This document shows positions 9,600 through 17,651 of a DNA stretch of 64,000 bases, piece after piece; the stretch's first letter is position 1; the number at the start of each line of letters is the position of its first letter. The DNA is from Treponema sp. (lineage in GTDB: Bacteria; Spirochaetota; Spirochaetia; Treponematales; Treponemataceae), in contig JAFYWB010000002.1 of assembly GCA_017549025.1 (NCBI GenBank), positions 54,056 to 118,055 of the forward strand, written 5' to 3'. The notes below the pieces were generated by a model. That model ran no database searches. It worked only from the letters and a program-made list of their open reading frames with translations, and was not told the origin of the DNA. Position numbers and translations under genes: made by a program.

Positions 9600-10274
9600 A
9601 TGGGCTTGAATCACAAAGGAAAAGTCCTGAAAATATTATTTTCTCTTTGCAGTTACCTTCTGATTACAGGCTTTGCTTGGAGTCAGGAGGTTGTTGCGTC
9701 TGAAACCCAGGTGGTGGCCCGTGCTGCCGAAGCAGAAATTCTGCTGGATCAGGATGCTCCAGAAAACGTAACTACAACTATTTCAGACGGCTCCTCCTAT
9801 GGAGTGTGGTTTTTTATTCGTACTATTTTAGTGTTAGCCCTTGTGCTTGCATTGGTTTGGGCCTTCTTTATGTTTTTAAAGAAGATGTCAGGTACTACCA
9901 CTAGCTCTGATCCCTATCTGAAAAAGGTTGCATCATTAACCCTGTCTCCGGGAAAATTTGTTCATGTAATCACCTTGAATTCACGGGCTTATCTTGTGGG
10001 AGTGGCGGACAATTCTGTTAATCTCATTGCGGAGATTGATGACAAAGAATTGGTGGATGCCATGAACTTAAATGCACCTCAGGGCACCGACGACAAAAAG
10101 CCTATGGATTTTAGTTCAATTCTGGGAAAATTCGTAAATACCAACGGACGAAAATATACTTCCGCCACCACGAAGGGGAGTTTTTCAACCAGCAGTGCGG
10201 TGGAGCTTTTACAAAACCAGCGTTCTCGATTGAGTTCACTGGATGCTTCGGAGGATGATAATGTCACTCCGTAA
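9600..10274 (+). CDS. fliO: Flagellar biosynthesis protein FliO/FliZ
   Basis: Small membrane protein that helps FliP assembly in the flagellar export gate. A cleavable-looking signal peptide (about residues 9-28) is followed by a periplasmic stretch, a membrane helix (about residues 65-93, FIRTILVLALVLALVWAFFM) and a cytoplasmic domain with SLTLSPGKFVHVITLNSRAYLVG, of which the last part is the FliO family core. It starts 6 nt after fliY with no clear Shine-Dalgarno, so coupling is likely. Its end overlaps fliP by 14 nt. Confidence 0.85.
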   Translation: MGLNHKGKVLKILFSLCSYLLITGFAWSQEVVASETQVVARAAEAEILLDQDAPENVTTTISDGSSYGVWFFIRTILVLALVLALVWAFFMFLKKMSGTTTSSDPYLKKVASLTLSPGKFVHVITLNSRAYLVGVADNSVNLIAEIDDKELVDAMNLNAPQGTDDKKPMDFSSILGKFVNTNGRKYTSATTKGSFSTSSAVELLQNQRSRLSSLDASEDDNVTP

Positions 10275-11118
10275 GTTTACGACAAAAACCTTTCCGAAGA
10301 TTTTTATCTGTGCCATTATTGCAGTGGCCTGTTGTTTCCCAGCCTTTTCTCAGACCTTTCCCCAAGGAGCTGCAACTGGCCGTACCGAAATGACAGGCTC
10401 TGTTACTGGTGTGGATATTCCCAATATTAGTGTTGATATTCGTAATCCAGAAACTGGGCAGGAGGTAGCTTTTTCCGTTCAGCTTTTGCTGACCCTTACG
10501 GTGCTGACCCTAGCTCCTAGTATTCTGATTCTGGTAACCTGCTTCCTGCGGTTTTCCATTGTGTTGGATTTTATTAAGCGGGCCTTATCCCTGCAGCAGG
10601 TTCCACCTACGGCTGTGTTGAACGGAATTGCTTTTTTTATGACCTTGTTTATCATGTGGCCTACCTTTACACAGATTTATACCAATGCGTATCGCCCCAT
10701 GGCCGACGGTGAGATTGGCATAGAGCAGGCCTTTGCAGAGGCTGAGGCTCCCCTGCGTATGTTCATGTACAAGCAGATGGCCTCCAATTCCCGACAGCAG
10801 AATGCAGCTACCAGCTACATCACCATGTTCATGTCCATTGGTGGCTTGGAAAAGCCTCAAACACTGGCAGATGTACCTACATACGTGTTGGTGCCGGCCT
10901 ATATTTTAAATGAGCTAACGATAGCCTTCCAAATCGGTATATTGCTGTACATTCCTTTTATCGTCATCGATATGGTGGTGGCAAGTATCCTCATGTCCAT
11001 GGGTATGATTATGTTGCCTCCAGTACAGATTTCTATGCCCTTTAAGCTCATGCTCTTTGTGCTGGTGGACGGTTGGGGCTTGTTGACCCAGCAGCTGTTC
11101 AATTCCATTGTCCGATAG
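10261..11118 (+). CDS. fliP: Flagellar export gate protein FliP
   Basis: Core subunit of the type III export gate. It has an N-terminal signal peptide ending near PAFSQ, then two membrane helices (TVLTLAPSILILVTCFLRFS with the conserved RFSIVLDFIKRAL region), a periplasmic loop and two C-terminal helices including VASILMSMGMIMLPP and the closing LVDGWGLL. The ATG at 10261 is preferred over in-frame ATGs at 10243 and 10255 because GGAGG at 10250-10254 sits 6 nt from it. Usually fliQ, fliR and flhB follow; here they do not. Confidence 0.95.
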   Translation: MSLRKFTTKTFPKIFICAIIAVACCFPAFSQTFPQGAATGRTEMTGSVTGVDIPNISVDIRNPETGQEVAFSVQLLLTLTVLTLAPSILILVTCFLRFSIVLDFIKRALSLQQVPPTAVLNGIAFFMTLFIMWPTFTQIYTNAYRPMADGEIGIEQAFAEAEAPLRMFMYKQMASNSRQQNAATSYITMFMSIGGLEKPQTLADVPTYVLVPAYILNELTIAFQIGILLYIPFIVIDMVVASILMSMGMIMLPPVQISMPFKLMLFVLVDGWGLLTQQLFNSIVR

Positions 11119-11130
11119 TAAGGATTTTTC

Positions 11131-12399
11131 ATGTTGACAAAGAATCTCGCCCTCAAAATCTTTGAAGGATTTTCCATCGAGCGTTGGAACGATCTTGTTC
11201 GTCCCCACGAAATGATTGAGATGGACAAGTGCGCCGAAAAGATGATGGTTGCCTACATCATTGGGAAGTACGAAGAAGCCCAAGGAAAGAGCATTGACTG
11301 GGATTGGATGATTCATGCCTCCTTCTTTGAGCTTTTACGAAAGATTGCCCTGTGCGATATAAAGTCTCCTGTTCAGCGGATGATTCGCCGTGATTATCCA
11401 GAAGAATACAAAAAGCTCAATCAATGGGTGGTGGAGCAGTATAGAGATTATTTGCCTGATGAAAAATTGAAGGAGCGGTTCGTTGCTTATTGCTGTGGTT
11501 CTGCTCCAGAGCCAGATACCTTTACTGGTCATACGGCAAAGGTACTGCGGGCTGCTCATAAGTTTTCTACTCTGCGGGAATTTCAGATGATTTCTGTGGT
11601 AAACGAAAAGTTTCGCCTTGATCCCATTGAGGAGGATTTGAATCAAGATATAGAAGGCTTTCTTGATTTGCGGGCCTTTCAGCTTTTGCTAACAAAGCAG
11701 CGTCCCTACCGTTTTTTGATGGTGCTGGAGCAGCTGCGATTCCAAACAAGATGGAATCAGACGCCCCGTGTTCCACGAACCAGCGTTTTGGGTCATTCCT
11801 TTTTTGTGGCTATTCTCACTCTGCTGCTGGAATATTCCTCTGGTGTTTCCTTTTGCGAGAAGCGACGGTACAATAACTTTTTCTGTGGTTTGTTCCACGA
11901 TCTTCCCGAAGCAGTAACACGGGACATTATCTCGCCAGTAAAGCAGGCAACAGACGGTCTGCCTCAAATTGTAAAGCGCATTGAAGATGAAATTGTGGGC
12001 AAGGAGCTTTTTCCTTTGATGGACGATTGCTATCGGCAGGAGCTTTTGTATTTTACCAGCAATGAGTTTGCCAATCGGATTCGGGTGCCTGAAGCTGACA
12101 CCTTATTTACCGGGGAAATGCCTCGGGAGGTAGCCCAGCTGCCTGCTGGTCAGCAGCTGGAGGTGAGCTTTGAGGATTTGAACAACCGCTACAATTTTGC
12201 TGAATTCTCCCCTGTGGACGGACGAATTGTGAAGGTGGCAGACCATATTGCAGCCTTTTTGGAGGCAGATAGCTCTATTCGCTATGGCATTACTTCTGCC
12301 CATCTTACTTCTGGCAAGGCAAACCTCTTGAAGATATACAATCAAAATCCCATTGTAAATGGTATTGACGTTATGGCCTTCTTTGACCAGTTCCAGTAG
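11131..12399 (+). CDS. HD-domain phosphohydrolase (YfbR-like)
   Basis: A 422-aa protein with an HD metal-dependent phosphohydrolase core in the second half: GHSFFVAIL (His222), FHDLPEAVTRD (His256/Asp257) and KVADHIAAFLE (Asp371). This pattern matches the HD_3/YfbR group, whose members include nucleotidase enzymes; the substrate here is unknown. The N-terminal 200 residues are not assigned. It begins 12 nt after fliP with AAGGA before the ATG, so it is probably co-transcribed with the fla operon, though nothing in it points to a flagellar role. Confidence 0.8.
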   Translation: MLTKNLALKIFEGFSIERWNDLVRPHEMIEMDKCAEKMMVAYIIGKYEEAQGKSIDWDWMIHASFFELLRKIALCDIKSPVQRMIRRDYPEEYKKLNQWVVEQYRDYLPDEKLKERFVAYCCGSAPEPDTFTGHTAKVLRAAHKFSTLREFQMISVVNEKFRLDPIEEDLNQDIEGFLDLRAFQLLLTKQRPYRFLMVLEQLRFQTRWNQTPRVPRTSVLGHSFFVAILTLLLEYSSGVSFCEKRRYNNFFCGLFHDLPEAVTRDIISPVKQATDGLPQIVKRIEDEIVGKELFPLMDDCYRQELLYFTSNEFANRIRVPEADTLFTGEMPREVAQLPAGQQLEVSFEDLNNRYNFAEFSPVDGRIVKVADHIAAFLEADSSIRYGITSAHLTSGKANLLKIYNQNPIVNGIDVMAFFDQFQ

Positions 12400-12410
12400 C
12401 TTCACTGGTT

Positions 12411-12436
12411 TAATAAAGTCTTATTTTTGCCGATAT
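12411..12436 (+). promoter_or_regulatory. Candidate sigma-28 promoter ahead of the LysM gene
   Basis: TGCCGATATA (12428-12437) matches the sigma-28 -10 (GCCGATAA-like), with TAAT/TAAAG around 12411-12418 as an imperfect -35. The expected start of transcription falls at about 12443, next to the ATG at 12444, so the message would have almost no leader. The same TGCCGATATA occurs before the spiro-SPASM cassette and flgN. Confidence 0.55.
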
Positions 12437-12443
12437 AATGCCT

Positions 12444-13253
12444 ATGAGTAAGGTATCTTTTGTTATCGCTGTACTTGTCCTTATCCTTTCTTCTCCCCTT
12501 TTTTCTGACACCCAGCATGTAGTTGCCAAGGGAGAGACACTGTATTCAATCAGTAGAAAGTACGGCGTTACGGTAAATGAATTATGCAGTAAAAACAATA
12601 TAAGTCAGTCCCAGGTTTTGAAAGTGGGACAAAAGTTGGTGATTCCTAGCAGGGAGCTTCCTGAGACGGAAACCTACATTGTAGCTAAGGGTGATACCTT
12701 TTATGGTGTGGCTCGCAGGCACAACCTGACGGTGGATGAGCTGTTGGATTTGAACGGCTTGAAAAGTTCTGATACTTTGAAAATCGGTCAGGTGCTGAAG
12801 GTTCCCGCCTCTACCACCACCATTGCCAGTGCCATCATGAACACTCCAGCCATAGAAATTGCTGACCCACGAAATTATACTGGTAAGAAGGGAGATTCCA
12901 ATCTCCTGTGGCCAGTTCAAAATCCTGAGGTGCTGTATGTTTCTGGAAAGATTTCTGGGGTTCAGCTGTCTGCCAAGAAGAACGAGGCGGTGTGTGCCAT
13001 TCAATCTGGAACGGTGATGTTCAGCGGCTTGTATCGTGGCTTTGGAAAGGTGGTATTCGTACAGTCTCAGTCTGGTCACATGTACGTGTATACAGGGCTT
13101 TCCGACACAACTGTTTCCAAGGGCGACTATATTACCACTGGCAAGCAGCTGGGTGTTGTGGGAGTGGACAGCTTTACGGGAAAGAGTCAGCTTACCTTTA
13201 TGGTGTTTCAAGACGGAAAGCCCATAGATCCAGCCCAAGCTCCACGAGGCTAA
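12444..13253 (+). CDS. Secreted LysM protein with degenerate M23 (LytM) domain
   Basis: A 269-aa product with a signal peptide (about 1-22), two LysM peptidoglycan-binding repeats (about 24-68 and 74-117, each with VAKGxTxYxxxRxxxxTVxEL) and a LytM/M23-like domain (about 165-262). The zinc/catalytic positions of active M23 peptidases are replaced: the LYAHL-type motif reads VYTGL and HLHF reads QLTF. This suggests a non-catalytic, EnvC/NlpD-like activator or wall-binding protein. An in-frame ATG at 12438 overlaps the promoter -10, so 12444 is chosen. It stands alone after the HD gene. Confidence 0.85.
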   Translation: MSKVSFVIAVLVLILSSPLFSDTQHVVAKGETLYSISRKYGVTVNELCSKNNISQSQVLKVGQKLVIPSRELPETETYIVAKGDTFYGVARRHNLTVDELLDLNGLKSSDTLKIGQVLKVPASTTTIASAIMNTPAIEIADPRNYTGKKGDSNLLWPVQNPEVLYVSGKISGVQLSAKKNEAVCAIQSGTVMFSGLYRGFGKVVFVQSQSGHMYVYTGLSDTTVSKGDYITTGKQLGVVGVDSFTGKSQLTFMVFQDGKPIDPAQAPRG

Positions 13254-13334
13254 CCATATTTTCACAATCTATACGGATAAATATTCCTCAAAAAGTATTG
13301 TAGCAGCACATTATGGTACACTAATGCCAATATA

Positions 13335-13370
13335 TTGACAGTATTGTATTACATAGTATACATTGTATTA
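13335..13370 (+). promoter_or_regulatory. Promoter and repeated operator-like sites of the toxin-antitoxin pair
   Basis: TTGACA (13335-13340) and TATACA (13357-13362) with 16-nt spacing form a good sigma-70 promoter. ATTGTATTA occurs twice as a direct repeat (13343-13351 and 13362-13370), 19 bp apart and overlapping the promoter, as expected for sites used by an autoregulating antitoxin. Confidence 0.55.
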
Positions 13371-13385
13371 TAAGGAGATGTGAAT

Positions 13386-13619
13386 ATGGCTTTAACAGCA
13401 ACTGCAACTTTTAGGACAACGGCAGAGTTTAAGTCTCGAATCGATACCCTAGCACGGGAGACAAAACGAAGTGCAGGTTTTTTTTACAATCTCTTGTTGG
13501 AAGAGTATCTCGATGATTTAGAAGATATTTATTTAGGTCAGAAAGTGCTCGAGGATGTGCGAAGTGGTAAGATGAAAACATATTCAGCTGAAGAAGTGTA
13601 TAAGGAGCTGGATTTGTGA
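13386..13619 (+). CDS. Antitoxin of RelBE-like pair
   Basis: A 77-aa protein with an N-terminal ribbon-helix-helix-like segment (TATFRTTAEFKSRIDTLARE, then AGFFYNLLLEEYLDDL) and a charged C-terminal tail with SAEEVYKELDL, the usual toxin-neutralising part. The family is RelB/DUF6290-like. A GTG at 13380 is in frame but only 2 nt from AGGAG (13373-13377); the ATG at 13386 has 8-nt spacing. The stop overlaps the toxin GTG by 4 nt. The pair is AT-rich and stands between core genes, which suggests acquisition. Confidence 0.75.
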   Translation: MALTATATFRTTAEFKSRIDTLARETKRSAGFFYNLLLEEYLDDLEDIYLGQKVLEDVRSGKMKTYSAEEVYKELDL

Positions 13620-13876
13620 GGTTAGAATTTTCTGAAGCTGCCCGAAAAGCATTTAAAAAAATTGATAAAACCATGCAAAAACGAATAAAAGAATATCTTG
13701 ATGAAGTACTACAATTGGAAAATCCTCGGAGTCGAGGAAAAGCTCTTACAGGAAATCTTGTAAATTTGTGGCGATATCGAGTTGGGGATTATCGAATCAT
13801 TTGCGATATTCAAGATGAAAAAATTTTGATTACAGTGCTACGACTTGGTCATCGAAAAGAGATTTATGATATATAA
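13616..13876 (+). CDS. RelE/ParE-type toxin
   Basis: An 86-aa RelE-superfamily protein. RelE toxins cut mRNA on the ribosome, while ParE relatives poison gyrase. Family features are visible: LEFSEAARKAFKKIDK at the start, a GKALTGNLVNLWRYRVGDYR core strand and the C-terminal VLRLGHRKEIYD, which carries the Arg/His typical of ribosome-dependent RelE. GTG start, overlapping the antitoxin stop (GTGA), so translation is coupled. Nothing appears truncated. Confidence 0.85.
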   Translation: MRLEFSEAARKAFKKIDKTMQKRIKEYLDEVLQLENPRSRGKALTGNLVNLWRYRVGDYRIICDIQDEKILITVLRLGHRKEIYDI

Positions 13877-13887
13877 TTTTCACTAGA

Positions 13888-13901
13888 GTACAAATTTGTA
13901 C
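13888..13901. promoter_or_regulatory. 14-bp perfect palindrome GTACAAATTTGTAC
   Basis: A perfect 14-bp palindrome between the toxin gene and the sigma factor gene. It could be an operator for the downstream sigma gene or a weak hairpin; it is followed by A-rich, not T-rich, sequence on the plus strand, so it is not a terminator in that direction. Confidence 0.35.
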
Positions 13902-14046
13902 GAAAAAAATCTTGAACCATGCCATTTTCCGGTTTTGTCAAGAACAGGTTAAGATAAGAATAAGTGTATCACAAGTTGTATAAAATCCCATTCTTTTTTT
14001 TGCATTTTTCCTGTACAAGAACTATGTTTGAAATACAGGAGGAAAC

Positions 14047-15039
14047 ATGGAAACATGTTTTGCAAAATCACAGGGTTATATTGATGATGAAGCTCTTACT
14101 GGCACGGCTGCATCCTTGTCAGCTGACGTAGATCCACTGGCAATCTATCTCAAACAAATTTCACGGTATGCCTTGCTTTCTCCACAAGAGGAATTGCGTC
14201 TGGCAGATACAATTCACGGATTAAAGACAAGGATTCGTGCTCTTGGAGATGAGCTGGCTCGCTGTCCAGAAAAGGAGAAGGAGTATTCCCATCAGATAGA
14301 GCAGCTGCAGGAGGAGCTACGGATTGAAAAGAACAAGATGGTACAGGCAAACCTGAGGCTTGTGGTGTCTGTGGCAAAAAAATATCAGCATCGTGGCTTG
14401 TCTTTGATTGACTTAATTGATGAGGGCAACATTGGGCTTTTGGAGGCGGTGGACCGATTTGAAGCCAGCAGAAATTGCCGTTTTTCTACCTACGGCATCT
14501 GGTGGATTCGTCAAGCCATTATCAAGGGAATTGCAGACAAGGGGCGCATTATCAGAATGCCTGTCCACATGCTGAATACCATCAACAAATGCTTTATGAT
14601 TGCCAAGCAGCTTACCCAGGAGTACGGCCACGAGCCTTCCTGCTTGGAGCTTTCTGAATATATTGGTGAGACGCCGGAAAAGATTGAAGAGTATATGAAG
14701 CTTGCTCAGGAAACCTCCAGCTTGGATACCACCATTGACGAATCAAGTCCTTCTGTATTGGGTGATTTGCTGTCCACCGATGAAAACGAGCAGCAGGTGG
14801 AAAATGTGTTTTCTGCCATGCTGTCTGAAACCATCAATTCTGTGTTGAAGGAATTTTCTGAACGAGAAATGGCCATCATCAAGCTGCGGTTTGGACTTGA
14901 CGGCAGAACTCCCATGACCCTTTCGGAAACAGGCCGTGTGCTGGGTATTACCAGAGAGCGGGTGCGACAGATTCAAGAAAAAATGTTGGAAAAATTAAAG
15001 GAAAGCAAGGAGCTCATTGCTTTCAACGAATTACGGTAA
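14047..15039 (+). CDS. RNA polymerase sigma factor, sigma-70 family group 2 (RpoD/RpoS-like)
   Basis: A 330-aa sigma factor with region 1.2 (DPLAIYLKQISRYALLSPQE, about 28-47), region 2 (ANLRLVVSVAKKYQHRGLSL, then FSTYGIWWIRQAI), region 3 and region 4 with the -35-binding helix-turn-helix (LSETGRVLGITRERVRQIQ). The long acidic region 1.1 of housekeeping RpoD is absent and the protein is half its size, so this is an alternative RpoS/SigB-like group 2 factor. AGGAGG precedes the ATG. It is not the flagellar FliA, and its regulon cannot be read from the window. Confidence 0.88.
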   Translation: METCFAKSQGYIDDEALTGTAASLSADVDPLAIYLKQISRYALLSPQEELRLADTIHGLKTRIRALGDELARCPEKEKEYSHQIEQLQEELRIEKNKMVQANLRLVVSVAKKYQHRGLSLIDLIDEGNIGLLEAVDRFEASRNCRFSTYGIWWIRQAIIKGIADKGRIIRMPVHMLNTINKCFMIAKQLTQEYGHEPSCLELSEYIGETPEKIEEYMKLAQETSSLDTTIDESSPSVLGDLLSTDENEQQVENVFSAMLSETINSVLKEFSEREMAIIKLRFGLDGRTPMTLSETGRVLGITRERVRQIQEKMLEKLKESKELIAFNELR

Positions 15040-15044
15040 TTTTA

Positions 15045-15127
15045 GTCGGGCCTGGCCTGGTGAGTACGGGAGGTCTTTTCCCCATTCCGCTCCCTGTCAG
15101 TAACTTTTGGCTGGGCCTGACTTTTTT
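15045..15127 (+). terminator. Long hairpin terminator after the sigma factor gene
   Basis: GTCGGGCCTGGCC (15045-15057) pairs with GGCTGGGCCTGAC (15109-15121), 13 bp allowing G-U pairs, with an inner GGGAG/CTCCC stem, followed by TTTTTT. It lies between convergent genes. The 80-nt length is unusual for a simple terminator. Confidence 0.65.
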
Positions 15128-15145
15128 ATTGCCGAGTGTTGTATT

Positions 15146-15709
15146 TTATGCAAGATGCTGAAAGCAACGGAGCAGCACTTCCATACAGACACGAGCATCA
15201 TCAGTGGCTCGGTGGGCATTCCCTGGATTGATAGAAAAGTGCTGAGCCAAAAACTGGAGACTGTGTTTTTCCAGCTCTGGGAAAATGGCCCGTGAAAGCT
15301 TTACCGTATCTTCAATCTGATTTACTAAAATCTGATGGCCATGGCGACTGAGGGCTGTATTTACAAATTTCACGTCAAAATTGGCGTTGTGAGCCACTAG
15401 AATGCTGTTGCCAACAAAGCTATGAAAGTGAGGTAACACCTCCTGTTCCTTGGGGCATTCACGAACCATGTCATGGGTAATGTTGTTGATTCGGGTGGCC
15501 TCGTAGGGAATGGTGCGACAGGGATTGATGAGCTGGCTGTAGGTGGCAAGAACTCCATCCTTGGAAAACTGCACTGCCCCAATTTCTAGCAAGCGATCGT
15601 TGTGGGAGCTTAAGCCTGTTGTTTCTGTGTCAAAGGCAGTAAAAACTGCCCCGTCCTGATACAGACGGAGCAGTTCTCGAACCTTTTTATGGTTCTTATT
15701 TTGCTGCAT
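15146..15709 (-). CDS. DnaQ-family 3'-5' exonuclease
   Basis: A 187-aa DEDDh exonuclease like the DNA polymerase III epsilon/PolC proofreading domain. Exo I is FDTETTGLSSHNDRLLEIGA, Exo II is VAHNANFDVKF and Exo III is HRATDDARVCME, so all catalytic Asp, Glu and His residues are present. The protein is a single domain without a clamp-binding or polymerase region. An upstream ATG at 15742 lies deep inside the previous gene and lacks a ribosome site; the ATG at 15709 (MQQNKNHKK) overlaps the mutase end by 14 nt and is preferred. Confidence 0.88.
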   Translation of the reverse strand: MQQNKNHKKVRELLRLYQDGAVFTAFDTETTGLSSHNDRLLEIGAVQFSKDGVLATYSQLINPCRTIPYEATRINNITHDMVRECPKEQEVLPHFHSFVGNSILVAHNANFDVKFVNTALSRHGHQILVNQIEDTVKLSRAIFPELEKHSLQFLAQHFSINPGNAHRATDDARVCMEVLLRCFQHLA

Positions 15710-17465
15710 CGAGGATTCCGTTAATTTCGGCTTCGATGGCATTGCAAAGCTGAGCAGAAGCTACCTTGGCATCGCTCAGGCTGGCTGCAGGTGGAACCAT
15801 GCTGTTGATGTAAAACTTAATCTTAGGCTCGGTTCCAGAGGGGCGGGCACTGACTACGGTTCCGTTTTCTAGGAAGAACTGCAGTACGTTGCTCTTGGGC
15901 AAAGCAATAGCCTTCTTGTCAGCAGGATTTGCTGGGTCATAGCAGGTGCTGGTTTGGATGTCACGGATAGACACAACCTTCTGTCCACCCAGTGTTTTCA
16001 GGCCTTCTTCCCGAAGCTTTGCCATAATGCCCTTCATGGTGGCAACACCAGCGGCACCTGCAAAGTTTTTGGAAATAGATCTGTCTTCAAAATAACCGAA
16101 CTGCAGGAACAATTCTTCCAGCCGCTGCAGCAGGGACTTGCCCTTGGAGCGCCAGTACAGGGTCATTTCTGCGCACATAGCGGCAGCGGAAACACCGTCC
16201 TTGTCTCGCACGTCAGTTTCTACATTGTAGCCATAGCTTTCTTCAAAGCCAAAGACATAATTGTGGCTGCCAGATTTTTCAAAGTCTGCCATAACGGCTG
16301 CAATCCACTTGAAGCCAGTGAGACATTCTGCCAGGTGAACACCATGGTGGGCACAAATCTTGTCGGAAAAGGTGGAGGTAACGATGGAGCGGATAACGGC
16401 AGGATTTGCAGGCATCTTTCCTAATTCCTTGCGGCTGGTAAGGATGTAGTCGCACAGAAGGGCTCCCATCTGGTTTCCAGTAATGAGGATGTAGTTTCCG
16501 TCGGCATCAGGAACAGCCCCACCAAAGCGGTCTGCGTCGGGGTCTGTGGCCATAACTACATCGGCCTTTTCTTTCTGTGCCAGTTCTAGAGCCATCTTCA
16601 ATGCAGGGGCTTCTTCTGGGTTTGGTTTTTCCACTGTGGAGAAGTTGCCATCTGGCTCCCGCTGCTCAGGTACGGTAATAACGGTAAGGCCCAAGTCTCC
16701 CAGCACCTTTTCTACGTGCATGGCTCCTGTTCCGTGGAGAGGAGTGTACACAATCTTTACTTCTCCAGCCTTTTCTTTAATGAGCTCGGGACGGAACAGC
16801 TGGGACTTAACCATGGCCCAGTATTTGTCGTCGATTTCCTTGTCAATCATAATCAGGGAGCCAGCCTTGATGGCTTCTTCCTTGGAGATGGTTTTCACTT
16901 CAGTAACGGAATTAACTTCATCGATAATGCCCTGATCGTGGGGCTCGATTACCTGAGCACCGTCGTTCCAGTAGGCCTTGTAGCCGTTGTACTGGGGAGG
17001 ATTGTGGGAAGCGGTTACCACAACACCAGTGTCGCAACCAAGAGTGCGGATGGCATAGGAAAGCTCTGGAGTGGGGCGCAGGCTGGTGAACAGGTAGGTT
17101 TTAAAGCCGTTGGCGGCAAAGATACAGGCAGTTGCCTGGGCGAAAACGTCGGAGAACCGTCGGGAATCGTAGGCTACAACGGCAGAAAGCTGACCTGCTT
17201 TAGCCTTTTCGGGGAAGGTCTTGATGAGGTAATTTGCCAAGCCCTGGGTGGCATTATTGATAACCCAAGTGTTCATGCGGTTTGTTCCACCACCGATAAC
17301 GCCTCTCAAACCACCAGTACCGAATTCCAGATTCTGGTAGAAGCGGTCTTCCAATTCAGCCTTGTTGTCTGCGGCAATCAAATCCTGAACTTCCTTGCAA
17401 AAGCCTTCATCCTGCTCCTGGGCGATATAATCCTTTGCCCGCTGGAGAATCTCGTTATAGTCCAT
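15696..17465 (-). CDS. Phosphoglucomutase/phosphomannomutase (PgcA-like)
   Basis: An alpha-D-phosphohexomutase of 589 aa that interconverts hexose 1- and 6-phosphates. All four signature loops are present: the phosphoserine loop TASHNPPQYNGYKAYW, the Mg-binding loop ATDPDADRFGG, the sugar-binding loop GFEESYGYN and the phosphate-binding loop RPSGTEPKIKF. Length and motifs fit the PGM2/PgcA subgroup. It is transcribed toward the exonuclease gene and diverges from the fliG1-like gene. GGAGGAATT precedes the ATG. A second, more distant mutase occurs at 47895-49796. Confidence 0.93.
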   Translation of the reverse strand: MDYNEILQRAKDYIAQEQDEGFCKEVQDLIAADNKAELEDRFYQNLEFGTGGLRGVIGGGTNRMNTWVINNATQGLANYLIKTFPEKAKAGQLSAVVAYDSRRFSDVFAQATACIFAANGFKTYLFTSLRPTPELSYAIRTLGCDTGVVVTASHNPPQYNGYKAYWNDGAQVIEPHDQGIIDEVNSVTEVKTISKEEAIKAGSLIMIDKEIDDKYWAMVKSQLFRPELIKEKAGEVKIVYTPLHGTGAMHVEKVLGDLGLTVITVPEQREPDGNFSTVEKPNPEEAPALKMALELAQKEKADVVMATDPDADRFGGAVPDADGNYILITGNQMGALLCDYILTSRKELGKMPANPAVIRSIVTSTFSDKICAHHGVHLAECLTGFKWIAAVMADFEKSGSHNYVFGFEESYGYNVETDVRDKDGVSAAAMCAEMTLYWRSKGKSLLQRLEELFLQFGYFEDRSISKNFAGAAGVATMKGIMAKLREEGLKTLGGQKVVSIRDIQTSTCYDPANPADKKAIALPKSNVLQFFLENGTVVSARPSGTEPKIKFYINSMVPPAASLSDAKVASAQLCNAIEAEINGILDAAK

Positions 17466-17651
17466 AATTCCTCCTGATTGAGTGAAAAGCTGATTCCTCC
17501 ATTTTCTCTTATTTTATACAGTAAAAATCAGCATTTTAGATAAATCTCTTCATTCTATTATATCAATGCAAGGAGTAAAAAACAAGGAGAACTTGTGGCA
17601 CTGTAGCTGCTTCCCTTGCGACAGTGGCCTTCATCATGATAGAATAAGCCC

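Noticed and set aside
10243..10260. Longer FliP starting at 10243
   Set aside because: The GGAGG box at 10250-10254 lies inside this extension and is correctly spaced for the ATG at 10261.
15045..15127. 4.5S/SRP RNA or 6S RNA
   Set aside because: The conserved SRP tetraloop region and 6S bubble motifs are absent; the position right after a gene and the T-tract favour a terminator.
16716..17477. 253-codon plus-strand frame opposite the phosphohexomutase gene
   Set aside because: Shadow frame of a confidently assigned enzyme; its translation shows no family features.
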